Origin: Antedon bifida
Taxonomy: Eukaryota > Echinodermata > Crinoidea > Comatulida > Antedonidae
DNA length: 64,000 bases
Direction of reading: 5' to 3'
Assembly: GCA_963402885.1 (NCBI GenBank)
Contig: OY727096.1
Span: 23,417,820-23,481,819 of the forward strand
In this document: one piece after another, positions 7,719-19,100 of the stretch
Position numbering within the stretch: the first letter of the stretch is position 1
Layout: each line of letters begins with the position of its first letter
The notes under the pieces: generated by a model
Databases searched by the model: none
Told to the model about the DNA's origin: nothing
Seen by the model: only the letters and a program-made list of their open reading frames with translations
Made by a program: the position numbers and the translations under genes

Positions 7719-10365
7719 CTATAAATATATAACAACAATAATTCTGAAAATAGTAATGTAGCTTATTATTTTGCGATATAAACGGAACTATCTGTCTGTT
7801 GCCAACTTAAGTGATAGAAAGAAGAAACACAAATCTGACGCGCGCGTACATAAGTTAACCATTATAAATATTTGAATGTTGGGAGTCTTAAGCCTCTGTC
7901 TACACTATCAAACTTTATGTGACAAAAAATGTGATGTGCCCATATATGGACATGATGATGTTATATCACTACCATATTTGAGCATATCACTACCATATAT
8001 GGGCACATCACACTTTTTTGTTACAAAACGTTTGATAGTGTAGACAGAGCTTTAGCGTTTGTTACGTTTTTGTGGTGTGTGACTAACGATAACATGGACA
8101 GGTTATTAGTAGACCTATCATGTCCCTTGATCTTAGCATTCTCGTCCTACCCCACCCGTGCCCTATATTCCCCTTTGAGCTAAATGATTGAATATAAAAA
8201 GAATTTTTATTTATTGTAGACAACATACTCGTTTTATTATTTTTAAAAAGCCTAATTATTAAAGTTCACTACAACTAGTTACATAATGAGAACATCAATG
8301 ACAGAGACACGATTCTACAATCATATCTGGGACCTCGTCAACTACAAATCGGAAATTTTTATCCGAATAGATCATAGTCAATGGCTTTAATTTAGTTGGT
8401 GAGCAGCACCGATTAACAGCCGACTCTTTACTTAAAAACCATGACAACTCTGAAACTGACGACGTCATCATCGGACTGATCGGACATTCGCCTTTACAGT
8501 AGTTAGCGTTAAAGGAGGTCGGAGCTATAACCCAGTCCCAACCGAATTTTTTGAAGTCAATTTTCAATTCTTGCATGCAACACACACTGCTGTTGCCATG
8601 ACATTTGAGCGTGCGTTTGTCGTGTGATCGGCCATGTCGACGTTGGTTGTTAAATTCCACAGACAAGACGGGACTCTGTGGGCAAGAAAACAAACAACAT
8701 GGCCTTAATTTTTGCTAATTATTGTTTAATATTGTAATAATCTAAATTTGTACTGAATATAGACACTTAAAAATTACACGACGCGTTGCGCCAAACTCAT
8801 TCTGTGACGTCGTGGCCAAATATAAGCCGAATTATAAAATACGCCTTGAAAATGCAATGAAGCTGTAAATATGCGCATGCACTGTTTGCGCCTGCAATAA
8901 GAAAACATTTCGCAGGGAGGTGGAATAGGTGTCCCTAAGTTGTCATGGTTGGTTGGATATTACGTGTATAGCCGTACAATACTATTTATTGAGCAGGATT
9001 TCTAAGTATTTGCTAATATTAAACATTGAATCAATAATAGAATAGTCTGGACAGAGAGTAGACACAAACTTTGACGTAACGCGTACCTTTAATTCTGATG
9101 AAAATGATACGGCTTTTAGTACGCGCGTGTTAAAATAGTGATGAAAATGATACGCGCGTCAATGTTGTGTATTCTCATTGCGTCACTGACAATTATATAT
9201 TACACTCACCCGCCTATCATTAACTGCAGTGACGATCACATCATTGCCTGAACTATCCTCAGCTTCTATTTCAATATACTGATAGCCGGCGCCTCTATCC
9301 TTTATCCATTCTTTCACTAGTTCTTTAGCGTCAAGTTTTTGCCATTCCCCATCCGTAGTACTCAGTGAAATCGTCTTTCCTGTGTACAATTTCTTTTTCT
9401 GAGGGGAGGTGGGTGTAGCGGGAATGATGTTATAAACGCTGAGACGCGTGGCTGTGCGTTGAACGACCTCCGCTTCGTGCACGTAAACCCATAGATGTGC
9501 TGAAGCGATATCTTTGCCTTGTAAATCAACGTTGAAGCAAACCACGTCTGATGAGTTGATTTCTATGGGAGCTATGTAATAAGAAATAATAAGGCCTATG
9601 TTATTTGTTTTTACATTTTAATATAAGACTATGAAAACAATTACAAAGCAACAGAGTATTTAACAAACGTCAAAGACGTTGTGAAACCTTCGATCCACAA
9701 CTAGCCTATTTCATAATTTGGCGTAGTCACAGAACCTATCACAATTTGATTTGACTTTTACTAATTCTGAGAGAAGACGATTGTGAAATTGCCGATAGCT
9801 CTGTTATTTAAAAAAATCTATAATACACGATGTGTGTGGAGTGGATGACAGCGTGAATAGACATACTTTGACACGCGCGTTCAAATGCTGATAATAATTA
9901 ATACGCGCGCGCGTCTATTGTGCGTCTTTCATACGTCACTGCAGACTATAACTGATACTTACGCTCTGTCGCCATGATTAATATACGTTGTATTGATGCT
10001 GCTACGTGAGAGTCGGTTGTATCTGGATCGTCTGCAAACATCCTTTCCTCTTGAATGTCTTGGAACTGCTGAAGGTGTTGTAACATTGGTGGATTCGTTG
10101 GAAGTGGTTTTGCAGTGAAGGTTGGTGGTTGAGTCATGCCAAGTTTTCTTAATATCGAAGCTTTAATCATTTCGATTTGTAAGTCTTTCCTTCGATCTAT
10201 GTCACAATCTTCACAAGCAGGCGTCGCTGGTGTCGTTGCATTTTCAAAATCAACTTCTGTAATAAGTTTTTCTTCGTTAGAACTACTCTCGTGTGTGTGA
10301 TGCGGACATGCCATAAACAAAGGAACGTTGATAACAACCACTAGAAACATACATGATGGCAGCAT
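7344..10365 (-). CDS. GDF8/11 (myostatin)-like TGF-beta precursor, copy B, with two alternative mature-ligand exons
   Basis: Minus-strand exons: exon 1 9963-10365 (403 bp, phase 1), exon 2 9210-9571 (362 bp, exactly as in copy A, phase 0), then 3a (8295-8675) or 3b (7344-7718). Exon 1 has signal peptide MLPSCMFLVVVINVPLFMA, a short acidic stretch, then IEMIKASILRKLGMTQPP and PPMLQHL, the myostatin-type prodomain helices, ending ASIQRILIMATE. Exon 2 has VVCFNVDLQGKDIASAHLWV and the W-x-x-x-D-x-K motif. Layout, phases and splice sites equal copy A. The gene is a tandem duplicate in the same orientation, with its own TATA/CCAAT promoter. The prodomain has diverged far more than the ligand exons. 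Family role: secreted, convertase-cleaved ligand held latent by its prodomain. Confidence 0.88.
7891..8052. mobile_element. MITE-like element, family B
   Basis: Lies between terminal exons 3a and 3b of GDF copy B and accounts for about 160 of the 576 bp there. Ends CCTCTGTCTACACTATCAAA and its inverse; internal ATATATGG palindromes as in the other copies. Confidence 0.85.
8295..8675 (-). CDS. Copy B terminal exon 3a: first mature ligand cassette
   Basis: Acceptor ending CTTGCCCACAG, then 127 codons in phase 0 with a stop. Starts SPVLSVEFNNQRRHGRSHDK then R. The mature domain has C-H-G-N-S-S-V-C-C, FGWDWVIAP, NYCKGEC, RCCSPT and ESCLC: nine cysteines. It is near-identical to copy A 3a up to YCKG(Q/E)CPIS, then the wrist loop is different in length and sequence. 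At 381 bp it equals, as I recall, the length of vertebrate MSTN exon 3. Confidence 0.88.
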   Translation of the reverse strand, partial: SPVLSVEFNNQRRHGRSHDKRTLKCHGNSSVCCMQELKIDFKKFGWDWVIAPTSFNANYCKGECPISPMMTSSVSELSWFLSKESAVNRCCSPTKLKPLTMIYSDKNFRFVVDEVPDMIVESCLCH

Positions 10366-10425
10366 TTTGTTGTATAGCGGCGTCGACTTCGACCTTGACT
10401 GTATGCATTATACCCCTTGCTGTCT

Positions 10426-10459
10426 ATTTTATAACCCTTGTCGCACCCATCGACCAATC
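10426..10459 (-). promoter_or_regulatory. Core promoter of GDF copy B: TATA box and CCAAT box
   Basis: Minus strand GATTGGTCGATG (plus 10448-10459) and TTATAAAATA (plus 10426-10434), about 60 bp before the start codon. The CCAAT 12-mer is identical to that of copy A and the spacing is similar (13 against 17 bp). Function is inferred from position and conservation. Confidence 0.6.
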
Positions 10460-11106
10460 ACGAGTTTAAATCAAATCAATTAACATTCGGTGATGCTAGG
10501 TAGAAGAGTAAACTTTGTAAGTAGCTCATTGCAATGTAATTAATAAAGTTGTGTAATTTAAATGATTGTTTACCTTTTCACCTTTATGTGTTTCAAACAT
10601 TAAGCAGCAACAGGTAGGCCTATGCATTTTTTCTACCAACTTGGTGGTCTTGAAAACAGCACGGGAATCGAACTACTGAACGAGCCCGCTCACCTGATTC
10701 CGACTACGAATATTTGATTAACACGCTGTTCTATTCATCTCATTACCGTTTCCTCTCCACTACCATTAATGTCACTCACTCTCGTTTATGAGTTATCAAA
10801 TAAAATAAACGTTTATTTCTTTTTGTTTCAAATTAAATTAAACACATTCTTTCGGAATTTTCTTTCTTTTTTTTTCTTTGAGAAATATTCTGGAAAATAA
10901 TAAAAAGTATAATGATATAATGATTATTTTAACCAAATCAAAGTAACAATTATAACAAACATAGGGCTACAGCAAAAAATAAAACAGTAGATTACAATGT
11001 TTGTTACCGAATGCAATATCGATTCGTAACACGGATTTGTCCGAATCGGACCCTCGGTGATTACCCCAGTCTTCTTTCTAATCCCCTCGCCCTGTTTTGT
11101 TTTTGT

Positions 11107-11220
11107 TTGCTTGGATTCCCACGCAACGCAGGGACGCCAGACGCGACATCATAACTGTTGAATGTGACTGCATTATTGCACCGATGTCGTTGAGTTGCGT
11201 CAAGGGGGAACTAAGCTTTA
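11107..11220. mobile_element. MITE-like element, family A, decayed
   Basis: GCTTGGATTCCCACGCAACG at the left; GTTGCGTCAAGGGGGAACTA then AGCTTT at the right. Inner CCAAT-containing core is largely lost. Confidence 0.6.
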
Positions 11221-11589
11221 ACTTTAGATACAGTCGTGATACATTAATTTATTTGAAAAGATATTACGTCTAACCTCTTTGATGGAAGGATCACACGCAA
11301 AGCGTATGATTAATAATTAATATCATTGAAACATGTCAACTTAAGTAAACCTTATGTTCTGCTACAGTTAATGTTTATTACATTCAACTAGATAAAGAAA
11401 TAATATTTATCGAAATAAACTATGAACTAGAAAACCACCAGATGTAACATTTGGATATGATTGTTGGTGGTAGATCAACTATTTTTTATACTCTACATTT
11501 TAACATTTTTTTTTACATTTTTACATTTTTATTCCACATTTATTTAGTCATCAATTACACCATAATTGCAATACAACTGACTTTTACAT

Positions 11590-11800
11590 CTCACTATGTC
11601 GGTCGGTCGCTCGGTCGGTTGATCGGTCGGTCGGTCGGTAAACACTCAAATTTGCGCACGCGACTGCAGCCATGTATATGGGCTTGTTATTAGTCGCGTG
11701 CAAACGCGACTCTACAGCTCACTATGTCGGTCGGTTGGTCTGTCGTTCGGTAAAAACTAACTCAAACTTGCGCACGCGACTGCAACCATGTATATGGCAT
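11590..11800. repeat. Two direct repeats with (GGTC)n tract
   Basis: The phrase CTCACTATGTCGGTCGGT, then a GGTC/GGTTG tract, then GCGCACGCGACTGCA and CCATGTATATGG occurs at 11590-11681 and again at 11719-11797. Confidence 0.75.
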
Positions 11801-12140
11801 TGTTTAATTTAAAACCACAACAATTCGCAAAAATAGGAACATACAATAGAATAATAGGACATTCAATGCGTACACAGAAAAATAGGAAACGACTGAATTT
11901 AAATTTAAAATTTAATATATTACTTGTTACTTATTATTGAGTAGGCCGTCCTTGACTGGTTCAGTTGACATATGCATTGCCTTTAAGTGAGAGAAAGCTG
12001 CCATATATAATATATAATTATATATTATACATAAACACATTAGGCATAGAACATTAATTCTAAACCGCCCCTTGATATACTGAAATTTAATTAAATCATT
12101 TAAAACGATAAGATGAGGAAATCTGTGAGAATGATAAAAA

Positions 12141-12214
12141 GTCCGAGACCGAAGATTCGAACCCGGAACCTTCTGCTTGATATGCAGATGTCCTAACCAT
12201 TAGACAACTGGGGC
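12141..12214 (-). pseudogene. tRNA-like relic
   Basis: Minus strand has GGTTCGAATC-like T-loop sequence (CGGGTTCGAATCTTCG), an A-box-like TCTAATGGTTAGGACA and an anticodon-like stem TCTGC-ATATCAA-GCAGA. The two ends (GCCCCAG and TCTCGGA) cannot pair as an acceptor stem. I read it as a degenerate tRNA or tRNA-derived SINE head. Confidence 0.55.
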
Positions 12215-12897
12215 TTTCATTTTCAAACTCGATTAGATATTCACTATACTAAAAAGTAATTTACTTTATCAATCGTCAACACTATTTTGGCTGGAGAATT
12301 GTTCATTCTATTATAGGGCCTTGTTTAAAACTGTTGGAAAATATTACCCAGAAACATCTCGTATGAGAATATTAAAAATGACGTCAGTGACAAGCTTTGA
12401 TGACGGGTGCATTTAACACGCGGAATATAATTTTTATCACTGACAAATATCAATTAATTTGACATAATAAATTCAAGTACACATAACAGCGGACCCGGTC
12501 GTACAGAGGTTGGACACCCGTCATGAAAGGTCACAAAATAAACATGAATAATTAATTAGTCATATACATAAGTGTGTGACGTATACGTTTTACGTATTAA
12601 CGAAGAAGTGGCATGTTATGTACTTGTATTTGTTTGAAAACCCCTTGTTTGGGCCACACAATAACCATCGCTTGCCAAAGTTATGTGTGCGAATGTTCCT
12701 TTATAACAAGCCGACGATAATCAAATAGTTAATTTGTTACTGTAGGCGGCAGAAAGTTGGCAAGAGTGGTCCGAGTTTTCGGCAGCTCATCTTGGCCATG
12801 TCTCATCGTTTCACTCATAATGAACTGTACTTTCCGACCTCCCTCTCATCACCTCATTGAACATTATCAATATTTTATTCAATGGTTTAAATGAACT

Positions 12898-13412
12898 CAG
12901 GGCCGTAGCCAGGATCTGTCAAGGGGGGATTCGGACACTAAATATTTAGGTCCCCAATTTTGTTAAATGACACCCCTTGATGGCCGGAAATGGTACTCTC
13001 GCACATAACATTCATGATAAATGGCACCTCTATTTGACCTGAAAAAACACTCTCATGAAGCATGCTACCGATCGTACTTTTTTCCTCCTCCTCACACACT
13101 TGGACTATTTAAAGGACGATAACATGTGTTGCCGTATGTTAGATGCGCATGATCTGTGCGGAACCGCCTATTGTTTTATCATTCACTCGGTAAATTCGGT
13201 AATTCATTTACAACTCTTAGAAATGTACAGACACGTATCGCTCGACGTAAGCTCATACAGGGAAGAATGTATGAGTTATTCACGAACGAGTTTACGAATT
13301 TTTAAATTTACGAATAACCTTTTGTACTGTGTATTTGGAGGATTTTCAGAGATGAGGGTGAGGTATTGGGCATGTCGCCCGAACCATAAAACCCCCCTGG
13401 CTACGGGCCTGG
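12898..13412. mobile_element. MITE-like element, family D
   Basis: Ends are inverted repeats: CAGGGCCGTAGCCAGGATC at the left and CCCCCTGGCTACGGGCCTG at the right, each next to a run of G/C. About 515 bp. The open frame at 13055-13456 runs across it and out of it, with no recognisable domain, so I do not count it as a gene. Confidence 0.75.
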
Positions 13413-14540
13413 AACTAAAGGCAAAAGACATACGCAGTAGTATAGCTAAATATTAAAAAATATATTGAATGCATGGATTATTAATTTACCATGAAACATT
13501 TTTTTTAAACAGATTACGAAGTTTTAACTCATAACAATAATAATTACACGTTTTTATTGTGCTTGCAAACATGATCAAAGGCATCCGTTTTATTTTAAAA
13601 CGAATTGAAATTTAGAGTTCGTTCTAAAAGAGAGGGTGCAACGAAAAATGAAATGGTTAGATAAGAAACTTTGATTTCATTTTAAAGTATAATGAATCCA
13701 AAAAAAAGATCTCGGATTTTTCTCTTTTTAACCTAAATAATGTCAAAATCATTACACAACACACATTTTTTTCTATATAAAGAATTCCGATACAAATCAT
13801 GTGAATTCTATTTATCGTTATATTACACCACACACCCTTTTCACCTTTAAGTAATCTGGTTTTTTTTAAACATTCAATTCAAATCAAATAGATATTGTCA
13901 GCATTTTTATATTTCGTTAAATAACAAAAATACATTTTATCGCCACAAAGTCACGATCTTTCGATAGAAATCAAATCAAAGTATTTTAGATTTATTATAT
14001 TTTCTGTACATATAACGCACCTTTATAACCCATTAAAGTGATCTTCGTGAACGTTCAAGATGTAATTGTAACATATCGGGCTTACTCACACACCTGTTCA
14101 TCCATTATATATTTGAGATTTGGTAGGATCCAGGTGTAGCGATACCCCTGATGAAAATATGAACTTTCTCATATATTTCATTTTTTTACAGAATATTAAG
14201 AATTATGTGCAGCAGAATGATTTAACTTATAGTTTAGGTCTACTGTATACTAGCAGTCATTTGGTTCACCAGCAGAATCGCATAACTACAGCAGATACTG
14301 TGTTGATTCGACAAGTTCACAAATTTCGGCAAACTATACTCTCCCAATTTCTGCAAACTAGTTTTCTGCAGTTCCCCGAATTTGTCAACTGATCTACAAG
14401 TTCGAAAAATGTGGGCAAACTTCTGGCCCAACTTCTGCATTAAGTCTTTACACTAGCAAATTACCGATTTCTACACGTTTGCTAGAGTGTAGACTTATGA
14501 AAACTTCTGCAGTTTCCGAAGTTTATCAACTGGTCTAAAA

Positions 14541-14760
14541 TAGCAAACTTTGGAAAACATTTCCTGACAAACTCGGAATTTGCTCGAGTTTGCAAACTTG
14601 TTTTCTGCAGTTTGCCGAAGTTTTCCAACTGGTTACACTAGAAAACTTTGGAAAACATTTCCTGACAAACTCGAAATTTGCTCGAGTATGCAAACTTGTT
14701 TTCTGCAGTTTTCAACTGTTCTACAATGGCAAACTTTGGAAACCCTTTTTCTCGGAGTTT
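14541..14760. repeat. Tandem repeat (about 98 bp) within a larger inverted complex
   Basis: AACTTTGGAAAACATTTCCT, then GACAAACTCG(A/G)AATTTGC and TTGTTTTCTGCAGTTT occur in order twice, starting near 14541 and 14639, with a partial third from 14726. Flanking DNA (14240-14940) repeats the same words in both orientations. Confidence 0.7.
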
Positions 14761-16019
14761 GTAAAACAATGTTTTGTAAAGTGTGTTAACTCATGTCTAG
14801 TCTACACTTGAACACTTTTGTTTGGATATTCATGCAAACTCGAATTTGTAAAGAAAGGTTTTCCAGTTTTCCTAGACCAGTTGATAAACTTTAGCAATTT
14901 CTAGCGAACTTTAGTTTTCAAAGTTTAGTGTTCGAGTGTAGGAAGGTAGTCTAGAGGTAGACTAGGCTAACTAACGCGTGTTTATAATCAATTATTAGGC
15001 CAGTCGTCAATAAGGTGTAACATTTGTTGAATCAAATTTCAATTTATCATCTTTGAAAAAATGTTTATTTACCGATTAGCGATACGTAACCTTTCAAGGA
15101 GTTTTTTAAATAATGTCGTACACACTGCCAATTCTCTTCCACACCTGTTTCTTTAAGTAGGTACTTATCGTAATGATTTACACCTGGTATAAGGTAAACT
15201 TTATTATTAAAAACACTTTACATTTACTTTATACAATTTATTTTTATTTCGTTTGTAAATAATTAGCATTTCTGTTTTAGGTCTTTCTCTCTCATTATCT
15301 TTTTTTGGGGTAAAACTTGCACTGCTAATAAGAAAACCAATTTTCGTTATTTATTTTTTGTTTGTTCATGTTGTTTGGGACAAAAAATCCTAATTTTGTG
15401 AAATAAAATTAAGTTAACAAAGCTAGCAATGCTCCAAACGGCGCCCCGTAGTGACCAATCACATGAGCCTTGGTTGATAATCCGCCGCCGTACGTTTGTG
15501 CGCGTCTTTCAAATTATTTGTGGTGCGTGGGCACAGGGGTAATAAAAATAATGAATGTAATGTTAATGTCATTTTGCACTATGGTTAAAATATAAATAAT
15601 TATTAGCCCATATAAATAACTAGGTGCAATACGTAAAATAAAATAACAAACTAAAAATGGAATTATATCATTATATTATTTTATTCATAACTCCCATCCA
15701 TCCTTATATAAAAAAAATTCATATTGAAAATATATAATTTTTTTATTGAATTATATTATTATTTTATTATATTTCAACATTGGAAAGCACACAGATGAAA
15801 GTTAACAAAATCTAGAAACCAAGGAGAATGAAATACTGCACACGTATTTGTTTAGCATTTAAAAAATTCTATTAATACTTTTTTTCATTTATAAAATATA
15901 TAAAACAAATATAATTATTATATATCATTATACTTTTTAAAAACGTATATCTACAACATGGACTCGCTCATTTAAAAATATAATAAAATGACTTAATTTA
16001 TTTAATTTATTTAGTACAT

Positions 16020-16136
16020 TAAGCATGATTCCCACTTGGACACAACAACAAAACAACGTCAACTGAATTGACCAATCGCAAGAAGGGACAGATCAATGAT
16101 CAAGCATCTAGCAGGACCTAGCAGGAACCAAGCTTT
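16020..16136. mobile_element. MITE-like element, family A
   Basis: Left TAAGCATGATTCCCACTTGG, right CCTAGCAGGAACCAAGCTTT, with TTGACCAATCGCAAG inside. It ends 3 bp from the SUGCT stop codon, so it forms the start of that gene's 3' UTR. Confidence 0.75.
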
Positions 16137-16139
16137 GGT

Positions 16140-19100
16140 CTACTTGTTAATGATTTGTTCCTTTTGAAGTTGAGCTATTGTTGTGTCTTTATAATCTATA
16201 ACTTCTTTTAGTACTTGTTCCGTATGTTGTCCTAGGAGTGGTGGTGCTATGCATTCATTGCTAGAATGTGAACTAAACTTTACCGCTGGACCTGTGGAAA
16301 GAATGACAACTTGTTGACTTGAAATTCTAGGTTTTCATCTTCATCGTCTTACAAACACCTTAACTTTTATCAAAGAACATAATACAAAAATGTCCATCAA
16401 TTTTGTATTCAAAGCCGGATTCTATTATCCTATCTCTTATACAGAATAGAAAAGGCTTTACATAACCTTTCAAACATAATTAATTGACTCAAAATGGCGC
16501 CCATTGGCTCTATTCTATCTCATAGTGCCTTTTCAATTGTTACAACATGTTTTGGATTTTAAATATATATTTCTAAATATCCCTAATCAGGGAAAACGGA
16601 AACTGACTGCAGATAATGATTGAGTTCACTTTTTGGAAATGCTATCTCTACCTGATTTTGTCTTTGGTTTTTTAATTTATTAATTTTTTATGTATTGTAC
16701 TGTATTTTTATGTATCTTTGAAGCAAAATAATGAAATGAACCCTAAAGCTTGGTTCCCACTAGGATGCAACACACAAGGAAACAGTAACTGCAATACAAG
16801 CAAGTTGACCAATCACAAGTGAGAGTTTGGATGATTCATCGCTTGTGATTGGTCAACTCGCTTAAGTAAGCTTAAGCCTCACCTGGTATTCTAATTCTAC
16901 CAGCAACAGGATGGTCTACCTCTTGTATCATCCCGTTGTGAATAACCTGTGGATTGCTAAACGTTTCCTGCATGGAATTGACAGGTCCGTACGGAACACC
17001 CGAACCCTCAAATGCTTCCAGCCAATCTGACATCGTCTTTTCTAAAATTCTATTCATGAAAAAGTAAAAACATTACAAATCAACCCGGGACTGTAGTAGC
17101 CACCTGTGTAATTAGTTAGATCTCAATAGTTTCTTTTTTCCATTAAAAATGTTTTTTCTTTTTTTTTCACTTTTAAAAACTAGCAGTATCAATAGATGAT
17201 TTGTGCTTTTTATATGCAAAATTACACAACCTAATCCAGTTGAAATTGCAGTCTATTGAGTGATACCTGTATTGTAGTGTCTATACAGGTAGGGATCTCA
17301 TGAAATAGACATATGCCTACCTTTTAGTTATAGTAGCTACCAAGGACCGTCTATTTTTAACTCGATCTTTATTACTTGTATACCTCACATCTTTTGACAA
17401 ATTCGTCATTCCTAAAACCTAAAAACAAAAAATAAAGTTGTTTATTCAAGAAGACTAAAGCACTGACAAAATCTTATCATTCAAACTAGTAGGGTATAAG
17501 TCTGTTATTAGAGTAGTATCAACGCAGTTCGCTTGAATTACTGTAAGCTCATCCCTGCTCTGTCTGTCCGTCTGTCTTTCCATCAGTTTATGTGTCTTCC
17601 AGTACCATTCTTATACACACATAATCAAACATGATGACCGAGTTGACCTTTACAACAGAAAACTGACCTTACAGACAGACGAGAACTGTTGATCGTTTCC
17701 GCCACCGACCACCAAGTAGCCATTGTCTGAAGTCTTGAAAGCCTATGAAAAGATAATTACAAATGAATAAATTTGAATTAAAACAATATCCGTAATTGAT
17801 AATGATAAATACTAATGAACTGAATTTTATTTCTTTCTTTCTTTATTCTTTATACTGGGGATAGTTCAGTAGTAAACTACTGTTCTCACACAATGCCGTT
17901 TTGATGTGATAAAATGATATTGAGACACTGGAAAGGAGTCAAAAAAGACAGTTTAAGTGACTACATAGTGACAGTCACAGATGAAATGTTGTACAGGTAT
18001 TGTGTCTATTAATCATTATCTCTTGATGATGATGCTGCTGATGTCATGATTAGTTATATTGAATGGTATCTTACTAATGCTGCCCCATTAACAAACCTGA
18101 TAGGGTACAATACTTTCGTGACCTGTTCCCCATTTGTTAGCCTCTTTTCCAGCAATCAAATAATTACTCCCAATGTGAGATAATACAGCAACCTACGTAC
18201 AAAAAATATTAGTTAATAGGCTACTAAGCCTGGTTCACACTAGATATTTGGTTCATATTGAACAATCATACCCAATCATGTAAACGCTTAATTTGTATTA
18301 CTCCAATTGTGACCATTTTCTATAGCCCAGATGAATGAATTTGCTGTTCGCCTTGATTTTGAATAGAAACCAAAATTGTCAAACCCCGGTCCAAAAGGGG
18401 TCATTAATTGGAGGGTAGCATACTTACTTGAGTTGACAGTAAGTTGCAATCAATTTTCTGTCCTTTTCCTGTTTTTTGTCGTTGTAAAATGGCAGCCATT
18501 ATTGCACCATGGGCATACAAGCCTGTTGCTATATCGGTCATAGCAACACCAACTCTTACTGGTTCCCCATCCTGTAAAAAGCAACAAGCATTATGCATAC
18601 CCCAAGTTTGAAGGTCTATAAACTTGAGTGACAGTTTTAAGATCTGATCACATTAAACCCGGATTTTGATAAAAAAAATCATGAGAAATGGATGTAGTGT
18701 TTAAGAATTTAGAAATAGAATCGTTCATACTAACTCATTCGGGATTCTGTAAAAACCAAAATGTGATCGCAAAACGTAATGCAACCTGGAGATTTCTAAG
18801 GCCGCGCCACCAGACCGAAATATGATATAGTGAGAACATAACTTAAACCGTAGTGTTAATATGTACCTCATGACCAGTGATGTTAAGTAGTCCTCCCATT
18901 GCCGCGGCAACGACATCATACCCAGCCCTCTTAGCTAGAGGCCCATCAGATCCATATCCTATAACCAGAAGATAAGTAAATATCACAAATTTGAGTGAAA
19001 CTTGTTTTTAATTTCATCAATGTCATAAATAGGCAAGGAATGAAATGAATTCTATTATTTATTACAAAAATTACAAAAATAGTTTATATTGTCGATGAGT

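Larger units (their letters stand above)
10460..16139. other. Gene-free, repeat-rich intergenic region
   Basis: No convincing coding exon on either strand. It holds a family-A element, GGTC-rich direct repeats, a tRNA-like relic, a family-D element, a tandem/inverted complex at 14240-14940 and AT-rich spacer. Reverse-strand AATAAA motifs near 15996-16011 could serve as poly(A) signals for SUGCT. Confidence 0.6.

Noticed and set aside
10636-10705. tRNA-like sequence with GTTCGATTCCC on the minus strand
   Set aside because: B-box only; no pairing acceptor or D arm could be found, so kept out of the tRNA list.
13055-13456. Open frame of 133 codons on the plus strand
   Set aside because: Runs from inside to beyond a family-D element; composition and sequence show no domain.
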